Below are positions 43,277 to 51,234 of a stretch of DNA of 64,000 bases, in pieces. Position numbers and translations under genes: made by a program. Under the pieces are notes generated by a model, which made no database searches, had not been told where the DNA came from, and saw only the letters and a program-made list of their open reading frames with translations. Positions within the stretch are counted from its first letter, which is position 1; each line of letters begins with the position of its first letter. Source of the stretch: an uncultured Eubacteriales bacterium (lineage in GTDB: Bacteria; Bacillota; Clostridia; Oscillospirales; Oscillospiraceae); contig UQGJ01000001.1 of assembly GCA_900540545.1 (NCBI GenBank), positions 62,001-126,000 on the forward strand, in the 5' to 3' direction.

Positions 43277-43941
43277 TGAACGAAAGCAGCGTCATGACCC
43301 TGCGACTGGACCCCGCCTCGCCCATGCTGACGGTAGAGAGCGTGACGGATGGCGTCATAGCCCGGAAGAACATCAAAAAGGAAGTCCTGTACGACTGCAT
43401 CAAAAGCTCCATCGCCCATGATCCGGTCCAGTCCGCACTGCTCCCCCGGGGCTGCATCGCCTTTGGCGAAGCGGGCAACGAACGGGAGGTCGTGATCTTG
43501 TACCAGGAGCGGTACGCCGACATCAATTACTACGGCACATGCTACGAACACTTCCCGCTGCCGCGGCTGGTCTTCGCGTTCCATTGTACGCTGAATGGCA
43601 AAGTCACCCGCCGGCGGCTGGGCGTCATCCAGGACGAGCAGCCGAGGCCCGACTCGGTGATGTATTACTACCCCTTCTCCAACGTAGGGTCGTCAGACAT
43701 CTGTACGGGATCGAACCCGATCCCCAATTATAAAGAGGTCCGACAGCTCGGTTCGCTGCCCCATTATATCTTGAGCCTGCCGGACAACGACGATTTCTTT
43801 CAAGCAGAGCGCAACGCGCTGAACCTCAACCACCGGGACCTGCTGGAGCACCTAAAGGATAAGGACCCGGCCTATTATTACGGCCACATCCTGGTCCCCA
43901 ACGGCCACACTTTGCAGGACTTCATCGACAGGAGGTACTAA
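43276..43941 (+). CDS. E2-like (ubiquitin-conjugating fold) protein, PRTRC protein B-like
   Basis: A 221-residue protein that I read as the E2-like partner of the ThiF and JAMM proteins. The key segment runs LPRLVFAFHCTLNGKV, then RPDSVMYYYPFSNVGSSDICTGSN. PRTRC protein B and other bacterial E2-like proteins have the same order: a hydrophobic strand pair, RP, a tyrosine/proline-rich turn (PFxNV) and a cysteine followed by x-G, where the active-site Cys of E2 enzymes lies. Here this is Cys143. If so it would accept a ubiquitin-like protein from the E1 at 34907-35674. It lies between a coupled unknown gene and the Rad52-type gene. The call rests on motif order, not on a structural comparison. 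Confidence 0.7.
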   Translation: MNESSVMTLRLDPASPMLTVESVTDGVIARKNIKKEVLYDCIKSSIAHDPVQSALLPRGCIAFGEAGNEREVVILYQERYADINYYGTCYEHFPLPRLVFAFHCTLNGKVTRRRLGVIQDEQPRPDSVMYYYPFSNVGSSDICTGSNPIPNYKEVRQLGSLPHYILSLPDNDDFFQAERNALNLNHRDLLEHLKDKDPAYYYGHILVPNGHTLQDFIDRRY

Positions 43942-43943
43942 GC

Positions 43944-44825
43944 ATGATGAAATGTACCCCGGAAGAGCTCATGGAGCGGCTTGCCAAGCCCTTCGCATCC
44001 AGCGAAGTGGAGTGGCGGCTCCAGTGGCACAACCAGGAGGGGGGCTGGGCCATCCCCTACGTGACCAACCGCGCCGTCCAGGCCCGCTTGGATGACGAGG
44101 TGGGGGTGGACGGCTGGTACAACGAATTTCTCCCCTGGCACAACGCCAAGGACGGGACCCCCTCCCAAATCTGCCGTATCTATATTTACTTCCCAGAAGC
44201 CGGCCATTGGATTGGGAAAGAGGACGGCGCCAACGACACCGACATCGAGCCTATTAAGGGCGGCCTCTCAGACTCCATGAAACGCGCCGCCGCCCAGTGG
44301 CAGATCGGGCGCTACCTCTACAAGGCTGACATGCAGTGGGTCAAGGTCGAGCAGCAGGGCAAGAGCTATGTGGTCGCCAAATCGGAGCGGACGAAGCTCA
44401 ACCAGTACCACGACAACCTGGTCAAGCAGCTTTTCCCGGCCACGGGCACCGGGGTGGCCAAGCCCACGGCCCCGCCCCAACAGGGCGCCAGGCCCGCCCC
44501 CGCTCAACCGCCTGCTGCGCCTCCGGCGCAGGCTTCGCCGCAGGCACCGACCAGGGCACCCGCGCCCCGGGCGGGTGCCCCGGCCCAGGAGTGCTACGAG
44601 GTCCGGTCCCTGCGCATCCATCCCGCCACTTCCGGCGGGCAGAACAGCCATGTCCAGCTGCGGGATACCCAGGGCCGGACTCTGGACGCGTTTATCCGCG
44701 GCATAGACCCGGCCATCCAAGTCGGCGCGTGGCTGACCGGCGTAGAACTCCAGAGCGGAGAGCGCAGCGGAATCACGTTCTACATGGTCAGCAGCTACAC
44801 GGTCATGCCGCCACAGGCGGCCTAA
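43944..44825 (+). CDS. Rad52/Rad22-type single-strand annealing protein
   Basis: A 293-residue recombination mediator. The N-terminal ~150 residues match the Rad52 fold: LAKPFASSEVEWRLQ, ARLDDEVGVDGWYNEF, CRIYIYFPEAGHWIGKEDGA and the GGLSDSMKRAAAQWQIGRYLY helix that binds single-stranded DNA in this family. A Pro/Ala-rich linker (about 175-210) leads to a C-terminal domain (about 212-290) with LRIHPATSGGQNSHVQLRD that may contact SSB or another partner. Such proteins anneal complementary strands in phage and plasmid recombination. AGGAGG precedes the start inside the E2-like gene end. It clusters with the Rad50-like ATPase and primase downstream. Confidence 0.88.
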   Translation: MMKCTPEELMERLAKPFASSEVEWRLQWHNQEGGWAIPYVTNRAVQARLDDEVGVDGWYNEFLPWHNAKDGTPSQICRIYIYFPEAGHWIGKEDGANDTDIEPIKGGLSDSMKRAAAQWQIGRYLYKADMQWVKVEQQGKSYVVAKSERTKLNQYHDNLVKQLFPATGTGVAKPTAPPQQGARPAPAQPPAAPPAQASPQAPTRAPAPRAGAPAQECYEVRSLRIHPATSGGQNSHVQLRDTQGRTLDAFIRGIDPAIQVGAWLTGVELQSGERSGITFYMVSSYTVMPPQAA

Positions 44826-44830
44826 CAGGC

Positions 44831-44858
44831 GGCGGAGGGGACTCCGGTCCCCTCCGCC
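44831..44858 (+). promoter_or_regulatory. Perfect 11-bp hairpin after the rad52-type gene
   Basis: GGCGGAGGGGA pairs with TCCCCTCCGCC around a 6-base loop, directly after the stop codon and 20 bp before the next start. There is no T-tract. A processing or stability element seems more likely than a terminator. Confidence 0.6.
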
Positions 44859-44878
44859 CACAGCTAAAGGAGGTCACT

Positions 44879-45325
44879 ATGACAAGGCATACCATCCAGT
44901 ACATGGGCGTGGAGGTCGGCGTGCAGGAGCTTTTCACCCTGGACGTACTCAAGCAGTACCTCAATGCCCACGGAGCAACAGGTAAGACTATGTTCGAACT
45001 GAACAATGCCTTTGAAGCCATGTTCCACTGCAAGCCCTTTATCGTGCGTTACCCCTTCGGCACCTGCGGCTACGAAGGCGCGTTCTGTGTCCCCGTCCAG
45101 GAGGGGATTGCATTTCTCCGCTACCAGTACACCGGAACCGACGGAGAACAGCTGTGCCTGGACGCTTCGGAAATGCTCAGCCACGACGACATCCATATCT
45201 ACCGGGAAAGTGTCGAGGCGCATACGAATTTCCTGCTTTCCGCATTTACCGATATGGAGTATGAACTCACCGGCACCCCCGCGCCGGACGGCGGCTCCAC
45301 CTGGGGCGAAGGAGGTGACTTCTGA
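44879..45325 (+). CDS. Protein of unknown function before the Rad50-like gene
   Basis: A 148-residue protein. It begins with TRHTIQYMGVEVGVQELFTLDVLKQYL and has alternating strands in the second half (FIVRYPFGTCGYEGAFCVPVQEG). It ends with a Gly-rich tail (GGSTWGEGGDF). AAAGGAGG lies 5 bp before the start. The stop overlaps the Rad50-like start (TGATG). The Gly-rich end drew attention as a possible conjugation tail, but it finishes in Asp-Phe and would need trimming by a protease such as the JAMM protein. No family recognised. Confidence 0.65.
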   Translation: MTRHTIQYMGVEVGVQELFTLDVLKQYLNAHGATGKTMFELNNAFEAMFHCKPFIVRYPFGTCGYEGAFCVPVQEGIAFLRYQYTGTDGEQLCLDASEMLSHDDIHIYRESVEAHTNFLLSAFTDMEYELTGTPAPDGGSTWGEGGDF

Positions 45326-47229
45326 TGGAGAAAATCAGCAGATTTATGATTCGCTCCATCGCCATCACGGGTTTCAAGTGTTTTCAAGAGCCCATCGTAT
45401 TTGACTTCGGCAGTATGAACAGGATCACCGGCTTCAACGGCACCGGGAAGACCACCATCGCCGACGCCATCGCCTTTGCCATCACCGGCGTCCCCTTCAG
45501 CGGGGACGTCAAGGCGGCGGACCGGCTCTACGCCGGAGATACCCGCAGTATCCTGGTGGACATGACCATTGAGGACGGCGAAGGGCGGCCGCACCGCCTG
45601 ATGCGGGAGCGGACGAACGACCATATGACCATCACCTATGACGGAACGCCCCTACGCAAGACGGACATGGAGGCCATGTTTGGGGAGCGCGACGTCTTCC
45701 TGAGTATTTGGAATCCCCTCTACTTCATCGAACGCCTGGGCGACAACGGAAGGGACCTTCTGATGCGCTACCTGCCCGTCGTCTCCCACGAGGATGTCAT
45801 GGACCATCTGGACCCCATCAGCCGGGAGGTCCTCAAGGACGACGAGACCGCCCTGAGCTCCCCTGAGGGGTACATGAAGCGTCTGCGCAGCGACATCCGG
45901 GAGAACGAGAGCACCATCACCTACCTGGAGGGCCAGCGGGATATGCTGGCCAAGCAGCGCAAAGAGCGGGAGGAAAAAGAGGCCTCCCTTCAGAAGGAAC
46001 TGGACGAAGCCCGGGACCGTGCCGATGAACTGGAGCGGCACAGGTTTGAAGGGATCGACCAGGACACCGTTGCCGACTGCCTGGCGACGCTTTACGCCAA
46101 GCGCGACGACCTGGACACAGAAGAGGCCGCCGCGGACACCCAGGAGGCCGACGCCGCCGTGGAATCCGGTATCCAGGCCGTGGAGCAGTGCCGGTCCAGG
46201 CAGTATGAGCCCAAGTACACCGAGCTTCTGGCGAAGGTGGAACAGGAGTGCAGTCAGCTCGTGGCCCGGAAAGCCAAGGATCAGAACGTGTACGCACATC
46301 TTCGGCCGGGCATTCAGTGCCCGACCTGCCACCAGGCCATCACGGAGGAGAATATCGGCCATGTACGCGAACTCTTCCATCGCACCAGCAGCGCCGTGGA
46401 CGCGAGGGTCGCGGAGCTGGAGGGCCAGCGGGGCGAAGCCCTGGAACTGGAGCGCAAGGCCCGGGAGGCCTTTGAGCAATTCAAGGCCGATGACTTGGCG
46501 AAAGCGGAGGCCGCTCTGGCCCAGGCCAGGCAGCGGCGGCAGGACATCCAAGAGTTGGCCGCCGCAGCATATACCCGGCAGGGGCAGGAGCTTAAGGCCA
46601 CCCTCAGCCAGATCAGCTATTACGAGACCCAGCGGGACTACGGCGTCCTGACTTCGGATGAGGTCGCGGAACTGGAACAGCTCCAGGCCAGGATCAGCCA
46701 GTTGGACGCCGCCCTGGCGGACCTTCGGAATACGGACGACGAGACCGCCGCGGAGCGCCAGGATAAGATCGACCAACTGCGGGACATCAACAAGGACAAG
46801 ACCCAGAAGCTCAACGCCGCCGGGTTCTACGCCGCCAAACAGCGGGAACTCCTGTTTGGAGATTTCCGGCTCAACCGGGTAGGACTGTCGCTCTACGATG
46901 TGTTCAAGACCACCGGTGAGACCAAGGAGGCGTTTCGCTTCACCTACGAGGGCAGGCCCTACCAGTGGCTCTCCCAGAGCGAGAAGATCAAGGCCGGCCT
47001 GGAGGTCTCCCAACTGATCGGCCGCCTGACAGGCCGGGATTACCCGGTCTTCATCGACAACGCCGAGAGCGTGGCCGCGATCGACAACATCACCCCCGGC
47101 GTGCAGACGTTCTTATCCCAGGTGGTCCGTCAGCGCCAAGGTGTCCGCGTGGACATTGTCGGCGCGGGCGGCGGAACTGCGCAGGCTGCGCCTGCGGGCG
47201 GCTCGGAGGAATCCTTGCCCGCGGCTTAA
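45325..47229 (+). CDS. Rad50/SbcC-like ATPase with zinc hook
   Basis: A 634-residue SMC-type ATPase, about half the length of SbcC. The head has Walker A G-F-N-G-T-G-K-T-T (residues 36-44). A coiled coil runs from about 175 to 300 and returns at about 355-520, with a zinc hook CPTC at about 332-335 at its tip, as in Rad50. The second half-head has a signature-like LSQSEKIKAGLEV (from about 550) and a Walker B-like YPVFIDNAE (about 573-581) with Asp-Asn-Ala-Glu. The last ~40 residues are Gly/Ala-rich. It probably holds or processes DNA ends with the adjacent Rad52-type protein and the downstream primase. No SbcD-like nuclease is encoded nearby. Confidence 0.85.
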   Translation: MEKISRFMIRSIAITGFKCFQEPIVFDFGSMNRITGFNGTGKTTIADAIAFAITGVPFSGDVKAADRLYAGDTRSILVDMTIEDGEGRPHRLMRERTNDHMTITYDGTPLRKTDMEAMFGERDVFLSIWNPLYFIERLGDNGRDLLMRYLPVVSHEDVMDHLDPISREVLKDDETALSSPEGYMKRLRSDIRENESTITYLEGQRDMLAKQRKEREEKEASLQKELDEARDRADELERHRFEGIDQDTVADCLATLYAKRDDLDTEEAAADTQEADAAVESGIQAVEQCRSRQYEPKYTELLAKVEQECSQLVARKAKDQNVYAHLRPGIQCPTCHQAITEENIGHVRELFHRTSSAVDARVAELEGQRGEALELERKAREAFEQFKADDLAKAEAALAQARQRRQDIQELAAAAYTRQGQELKATLSQISYYETQRDYGVLTSDEVAELEQLQARISQLDAALADLRNTDDETAAERQDKIDQLRDINKDKTQKLNAAGFYAAKQRELLFGDFRLNRVGLSLYDVFKTTGETKEAFRFTYEGRPYQWLSQSEKIKAGLEVSQLIGRLTGRDYPVFIDNAESVAAIDNITPGVQTFLSQVVRQRQGVRVDIVGAGGGTAQAAPAGGSEESLPAA

Positions 47230-47241
47230 GGAGGCCCGGGC

Positions 47242-48651
47242 ATGTACAGACGGTTCCCAATCCTGGAGGTTGCCCGGCGCTGTGGCCTGTCTATCAACGA
47301 GAAGACCCGGAAACACGTGGAGGTCGAGGCAACCTGCCCCTTCTGCGGCGACCATGGCCCGGGGAAATATCATCTGTTCCTCAACACCGAGAGAGACCAG
47401 TATTGGTGCGGCCTGTGCGGGGCGACCGGAAACAGCGTCACCCTGTATGCCCGCATGAAGGGCGTGGACAATAAAAAGGCCGTGGAGGAGCTGGACGAGG
47501 ACGACAACATACGCCCGTTCCCGTCCGCTCCCCGGGCCGCGCCCGCCCCTGAGCCGTTCATCAAGTCCCTGGCAGAGCGCCATGACGCCTACTACGATAT
47601 GCTCCAACACCTGGCGCTCACCCCGAAACACCGGGAAGACCTTCGGCGGCGCGGGCTCACGGATGAACAGATCGACCGGAATATGTACCGCTCCATGCCC
47701 GCCACCGAACAGGCGCGGCAGCATTTAGCGTGGATATTGAACGACTTCCATGACCTTCATGGTATCCCCGGATTCTACACCACCGCCCGGGGCGCCTGGT
47801 CCATGAGCCCGCAGCAGGGGCTTATGATCCCCGCCTGCAACAAGGAAGGCTACATCCAGGGCCTCCAAATCAGGCTGGACAATGAATCCAACCCCAAGCG
47901 GAAATACCGCTGGTTTTCCAGCCGCTACATGAAGGACGGTACCAGGGGCCGCAGTTGGATCCACATTACCGGGGACGTTACCGCCCGCACTGCCTACCTG
48001 ACAGAAGGGGGTCTCAAGGGTGATGTGGCGAGCGCCCTCAGCGGCGGCAAGCTCTACATCTGCATCGCCGGCGTCAACGCCCTAAAAGACCTGGAAACTG
48101 TTCTTTTGGGGCTGGACATCAACGAGCTGGTGATCGCTATGGATATGGACAAGGTCTGCAACTCCAACGTGCAGGCCGCCTTGGAGAAGATCGTCGGGAC
48201 CGTCGGCGCCATCCCGGGCCTGAGGCTGCGGCCGTTCAACTGGGACCCCGGCATCAAGGGCGTGGACGATTTCATGCTGGCCCTGCGCAAGGGCTACCGG
48301 CCCATGCGCTACCCGCCGACCCCCATCACCCAGTACATGGAGCGGCGCTGGGATCAGAGCTGTCCCGGGCAGGACAAGGCCTTCATTGAACTGTGCCCGT
48401 GGGAGGAACAGGAGGTAGAGCTCTCCAGCCTCCAGTGCGAACGGCTCAAAAAAGACGAAGAGCCCATCGTGGCCGAGCGCGTCAACCAGTTCAGCGGCGG
48501 CGGCGCCCAAGACCTGCCGCCCATCATCGCCATCAACAGCACCGCCGCGACGGCGGACAAGCTGCGCTACTGGACCTACGCCCGGGCGGGCGTGAAAAAG
48601 GTCCGTGTCTATCAAAATATCCCCTGGCAGCCGGAAGTGCTGGCCGCCTAA
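47242..48651 (+). CDS. DnaG-like primase with CHC2-type zinc finger and Toprim domain
   Basis: A 469-residue primase-type protein. The zinc finger is at the N terminus: C-P-F-C (Cys32, Cys35) and C-G-L-C (Cys56, Cys59), with YHLFLNTERDQYWC between, the pattern of phage and plasmid primases. A helical region follows. The Toprim-like domain has TEGGLKGDVAS (Glu near residue 256) and ELVIAMDMDK (Asp pair near 299-301), the metal-binding residues. The C-terminal third is unassigned and includes YMERRWDQSCPG. It would lay RNA primers for replication of the element. AGGAGG is 7 bp before the start. No replicative helicase is seen in the window. Confidence 0.85.
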   Translation: MYRRFPILEVARRCGLSINEKTRKHVEVEATCPFCGDHGPGKYHLFLNTERDQYWCGLCGATGNSVTLYARMKGVDNKKAVEELDEDDNIRPFPSAPRAAPAPEPFIKSLAERHDAYYDMLQHLALTPKHREDLRRRGLTDEQIDRNMYRSMPATEQARQHLAWILNDFHDLHGIPGFYTTARGAWSMSPQQGLMIPACNKEGYIQGLQIRLDNESNPKRKYRWFSSRYMKDGTRGRSWIHITGDVTARTAYLTEGGLKGDVASALSGGKLYICIAGVNALKDLETVLLGLDINELVIAMDMDKVCNSNVQAALEKIVGTVGAIPGLRLRPFNWDPGIKGVDDFMLALRKGYRPMRYPPTPITQYMERRWDQSCPGQDKAFIELCPWEEQEVELSSLQCERLKKDEEPIVAERVNQFSGGGAQDLPPIIAINSTAATADKLRYWTYARAGVKKVRVYQNIPWQPEVLAA

Positions 48652-48671
48652 CGAGAAAGGAGCTTCACTCT

Positions 48672-49652
48672 ATGGCAATGAAAATGGAAGACCTGATGGT
48701 CATCAACGCCGACAGCGACGCTGTGCTGGGCAAGTTCATCTACTACTCCCTGTCCAGCGTTCTGGTCCCCAAGGACAAGCTGAAAGAAATCTGCACGGCG
48801 CTGGATTTTCCTTTCAAGCCCTCGGACCGGAAGGCGCCTGTGGATTCGTTCCGCTCCGCCACCGGCGACATCTTCGAGCGCAGGACCGTGACCGGCGGCG
48901 GCTCCACCTCCATCTTCAAGGTGTACTGTCGTGACAACAGAGGCGGCGACCCTGAGACGGTGACCCGGGAGCTGGTCAAGGAGACCCTGGGCGTCAAGAC
49001 CAACGACTATAAGAAGCTCGCCAACATGGGCCTCGTCCGCGCGGACGGAACTTTTTTCTATGAAAACCTGGCCTTCGACAGCGACGTGGACCCCCTCCCG
49101 TTCTGCCAGAAAGGCCAGGAGCTCTTCGAGCTCTATTTGGACCACGTAGGCCGCAGCCAGATTGATACGATCCTGGAGAACTATCTCCATTCCATGCAGG
49201 CGGTCAAGCTGATGCCCTATGGGAAGCTCTACTTTATCCCCCGGAACAATATGGCCCGGGTGGGCCTGCTGGAGGACTTTATCGCCGAGGTGGAAGAGGC
49301 CAACCAGCTCCATACCGGTTCCCGGATGCCGCTGCGTGCCAATTCCATGTACGTGGCCGACGACGCCAAGCAGCGCGAGGAGATGGCCCATGCTTTTTAC
49401 GCCACCGTGAAGAAGGAGATCGAGGAGTACCAGGAGCAGATGGACCGGCTGGTCAAGGGCGGCTGCAAGAGCAGCTCTGTGGCCCGGCGTTGGGCTACCA
49501 AACTCCAGAGCATGGAACAGATGAAGCGCAATTACGAGGAACTTCTCAACCGGGAGCTCAACGACCTGGCCGACGACTTTACGGCCGTCAATTTCCTGTT
49601 GGAGGAGCTCCAGGCCCAGACCCGGAAGGGCGGCCTTGCGGCCGCCGCTTGA
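48672..49652 (+). CDS. Phage/plasmid-type protein of unknown function
   Basis: A 326-residue cytoplasmic protein that follows the primase gene. The start is at 48672, with AGAAAGGAG 9 bp upstream. The N-terminal half contains VLGKFIYYSLSSVLVP and the phrase APVDSFRSATGDIFERR, which resembles a conserved phage/plasmid domain of unknown function (DUF6744 type, remembered only in outline). The C-terminal half is a long coiled coil (KKEIEEYQEQMDRLVKGG, QSMEQMKRNYEELLNRELNDL). It ends in a low-complexity QTRKGGLAAAA. Position next to primase and Rad50-like genes suggests a replication or DNA-maintenance role. Confidence 0.65.
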   Translation: MAMKMEDLMVINADSDAVLGKFIYYSLSSVLVPKDKLKEICTALDFPFKPSDRKAPVDSFRSATGDIFERRTVTGGGSTSIFKVYCRDNRGGDPETVTRELVKETLGVKTNDYKKLANMGLVRADGTFFYENLAFDSDVDPLPFCQKGQELFELYLDHVGRSQIDTILENYLHSMQAVKLMPYGKLYFIPRNNMARVGLLEDFIAEVEEANQLHTGSRMPLRANSMYVADDAKQREEMAHAFYATVKKEIEEYQEQMDRLVKGGCKSSSVARRWATKLQSMEQMKRNYEELLNRELNDLADDFTAVNFLLEELQAQTRKGGLAAAA

Positions 49653-49662
49653 GGAGGCGGCG

Positions 49663-50208
49663 ATGATGGAGTGCCATCCCAACAACAGCGGCTTTCGTAT
49701 CGTCCGAGACTTCAAGGAACTTCGGGCGTTCCTGGACCGCACCCAGCCAAGCCTGGAGGTGACGGACCCGGAATGTTTTGCGGTAATGTCGTACCTGGAG
49801 GATCTCCATGCCACGGTCCATGTCAATAGCTACGGGGCCATCTTATTGAGCGGCGAAGATTATAAGCGCATTTCCGTTTATGAGACGGCTATATTTCAGG
49901 ACCTAGTGGAATACGCCAGGGCGCAATGCCGGCGGACCATCGCCATGCCGGCTGATGAGGACCCGGCTTATCTTATGGCAATCCGGCGGGACGCGGAGAT
50001 ACTTGATAGGCTCGCCGTTCGTATCGGCCCCAGCGTCACCGTCACCATTACCGAAACACTCCAGCGCGAGGTAGTCATCCCCGGCAGCTACACGCCGGAA
50101 GAGGCCGAGAGCCTCGTGGAACTGGCCTGGAAGAACGGGGAGTATGTCCTCGACGCGGATGACTTTACCGATGTTACATTTAAGGTCCACGTGACGCCAG
50201 CCCCTTAG
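49663..50208 (+). CDS. Protein with C-terminal DpnD/PcfM-like domain
   Basis: A 181-residue protein, last gene of the plus-strand operon. The first ~115 residues are unassigned. The C-terminal ~55 residues read VTVTITETLQREVVIPGSYTPEEAESLVELAWKNGEYVLDADDF, a good match in outline to the DpnD/PcfM domain (V-x-I-x-E-T...EA...G-x-x-V-L-D-A-D-D-F), which is common in conjugative and phage accessory genes. The start is ATG 49663 (or the next ATG at 49666), with GAGGAGG 5 bp upstream. The function of the domain is not known. The Asp-rich strand could be a metal or partner site. Confidence 0.7.
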   Translation: MMECHPNNSGFRIVRDFKELRAFLDRTQPSLEVTDPECFAVMSYLEDLHATVHVNSYGAILLSGEDYKRISVYETAIFQDLVEYARAQCRRTIAMPADEDPAYLMAIRRDAEILDRLAVRIGPSVTVTITETLQREVVIPGSYTPEEAESLVELAWKNGEYVLDADDFTDVTFKVHVTPAP

Positions 50209-50221
50209 CGGATAGTTTTGA

Positions 50222-50250
50222 TTGCATGAATATCATCAATCTGATATAAT
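50222..50250 (+). promoter_or_regulatory. Promoter of toxin-antitoxin pair 1
   Basis: TTGCAT (50222-50227), 17 bp, TATAAT (50245-50250), then AAGGGGG before the ATG at 50276. Repeated ATCAAT words around the -10 may be the operator for autorepression. Confidence 0.75.
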
Positions 50251-50275
50251 ACTATCAATGAAAGGGGGCGGTGCT

Positions 50276-50548
50276 ATGACAATCAAACCGTCTACGGCGC
50301 TGCGTAATGATTATCCGCAAATTTCCGAACTGGCGAAAGCGTCCGGTGAGCCCATCTTCATCACGAACAAAGGCGAAGCTGACATTGTAATTCTGAGCAT
50401 GGAGGCGTATGAGGAACGCGAAAAAATGTTCCGCCACCGTGATTTGATCTATGCCGCTGAAATCAGCAGACTGAGCGGCGAACCCGTCTACACGCCGGAG
50501 GAAGTAGATGCGGAGATGGAGGCGTTATTCGGTGCCTTTGAAAAGTAA
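50276..50548 (+). CDS. Antitoxin of the Phd/YefM type, pair 1
   Basis: A 90-residue antitoxin. The N-terminal fold typical of Phd/YefM dimers is visible: PSTALRNDYPQISELAKASGEPIFITNKGEADIVILSMEAYEE. The C-terminal ~40 residues are acidic and helical and would wrap the toxin. The start at 50276 has AAAGGGGGC upstream; a longer reading to 50222 has no site. It overlaps the toxin gene by 17 bp, the usual antitoxin-first order. The protein normally represses its own promoter and neutralises the toxin; here both stabilise the element by post-segregational killing or act in stress. Confidence 0.88.
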   Translation: MTIKPSTALRNDYPQISELAKASGEPIFITNKGEADIVILSMEAYEEREKMFRHRDLIYAAEISRLSGEPVYTPEEVDAEMEALFGAFEK

Positions 50549-50846
50549 GCTGGTCTATCTGACCCCGGCCCTACGGGATATGGAAGAGATCGTCAAATTT
50601 CATATTTCCGAAGTAGTGCCGGCCTCCGCCCGGAAAATCTACCGGGCTATGAAGGACAGCATAGATAAGCTTCGGGATTTTCCGCTGATTGGGCAGACCC
50701 ACCCTGATCCTATGCTGGCGGCGGACAATTACCGCAAGCTGGTACTGACAAAAACCTATGTTGCTGTTTACAAGGTGATAGATGGAACTGTGTACGTCTA
50801 CCGTGTTGTGAACGGTGCGACAGATTATCCCAAGCTACTCAAATAA
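50532..50846 (+). CDS. Toxin of the ParE/RelE superfamily, pair 1
   Basis: A 104-residue toxin. The RelE/ParE pattern is clear: LTPALRDMEEIVKFH at the N terminus, the helix KIYRAMKDSIDKLRDFPLIG, and the C-terminal strands YRKLVLTKTYVAVYKVIDGTVYVYRVVNGATDY. The start is GTG 50532 inside the antitoxin gene, with GGAGG 9 bp upstream. Whether it cuts mRNA (RelE) or poisons gyrase (ParE) cannot be told from this. A strong terminator follows. Confidence 0.87.
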   Translation: MPLKSKLVYLTPALRDMEEIVKFHISEVVPASARKIYRAMKDSIDKLRDFPLIGQTHPDPMLAADNYRKLVLTKTYVAVYKVIDGTVYVYRVVNGATDYPKLLK

Positions 50847-50854
50847 CGTATCCG

Positions 50855-50885
50855 AAAACCGCCCTGATCCGTCAGGGCGGTTTTT
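50855..50885 (+). terminator. Terminator of toxin-antitoxin pair 1
   Basis: AACCGCCCTGA pairs with TCAGGGCGGTT around TCCG, followed by TTTTT. Confidence 0.9.
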
Positions 50886-50904
50886 GCCGATGTCACCGTT
50901 TTTC

Positions 50905-50933
50905 TTGACATAAGGTAATAATAATTCTATAAT
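50905..50933 (+). promoter_or_regulatory. Consensus promoter of toxin-antitoxin pair 2
   Basis: Perfect TTGACA (50905-50910), 17 bp, perfect TATAAT (50928-50933), 34 bp before the antitoxin start. A full consensus promoter implies strong repression by the antitoxin complex. Confidence 0.9.
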
Positions 50934-50967
50934 TAAGTAAGAATAAATAACTAAATGGAGGTGCCCT

Positions 50968-51234
50968 ATGGTAATCAAATCTGCCACTTCGCTGCGAAGC
51001 GACTATGACGGCATTGTTAAGTTGTCAAAATCGAAACAGGAACCGGTTTTCCTGACCCGCAACGGCGAGGGAGAAATGGTCTTTCTTCCCATCGAACTTT
51101 GGGAACGGCGGGAGGCAGAGCTGGACCTGTTGGCTCAGCTGCTCCGCAGGGAGCAAAATCGGTTGGCTGGCGCAAAGACCTATTCTATGGAGGAGATGCA
51201 GCAGGTAGCCGAGGATATTCTTCATGAAGATTGA
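50968..51234 (+). CDS. Antitoxin of the Phd/YefM type, pair 2
   Basis: An 88-residue antitoxin of the same family as pair 1. It has SATSLRSDYDGIVKLSKSKQEPVFLTRNGEGEMVFLPIELWE followed by a helical toxin-binding tail (EELDLLAQ-type helix and SMEEMQQVAEDIL). The two antitoxins resemble each other in the first 45 residues (LRNDY/LRSDY, EPIFITNKGE/EPVFLTRNGE), so the pairs may be an old duplication. The GGAGGTG site lies just upstream. It overlaps the toxin gene by 11 bp. Confidence 0.87.
   Translation: MVIKSATSLRSDYDGIVKLSKSKQEPVFLTRNGEGEMVFLPIELWERREAELDLLAQLLRREQNRLAGAKTYSMEEMQQVAEDILHED

Noticed and set aside
45652..47013. A 453-codon minus-strand frame opposite the Rad50-like gene
   Set aside because: The plus-strand product has Walker A, zinc hook and coiled coil in the right order; the opposite frame has none of these.
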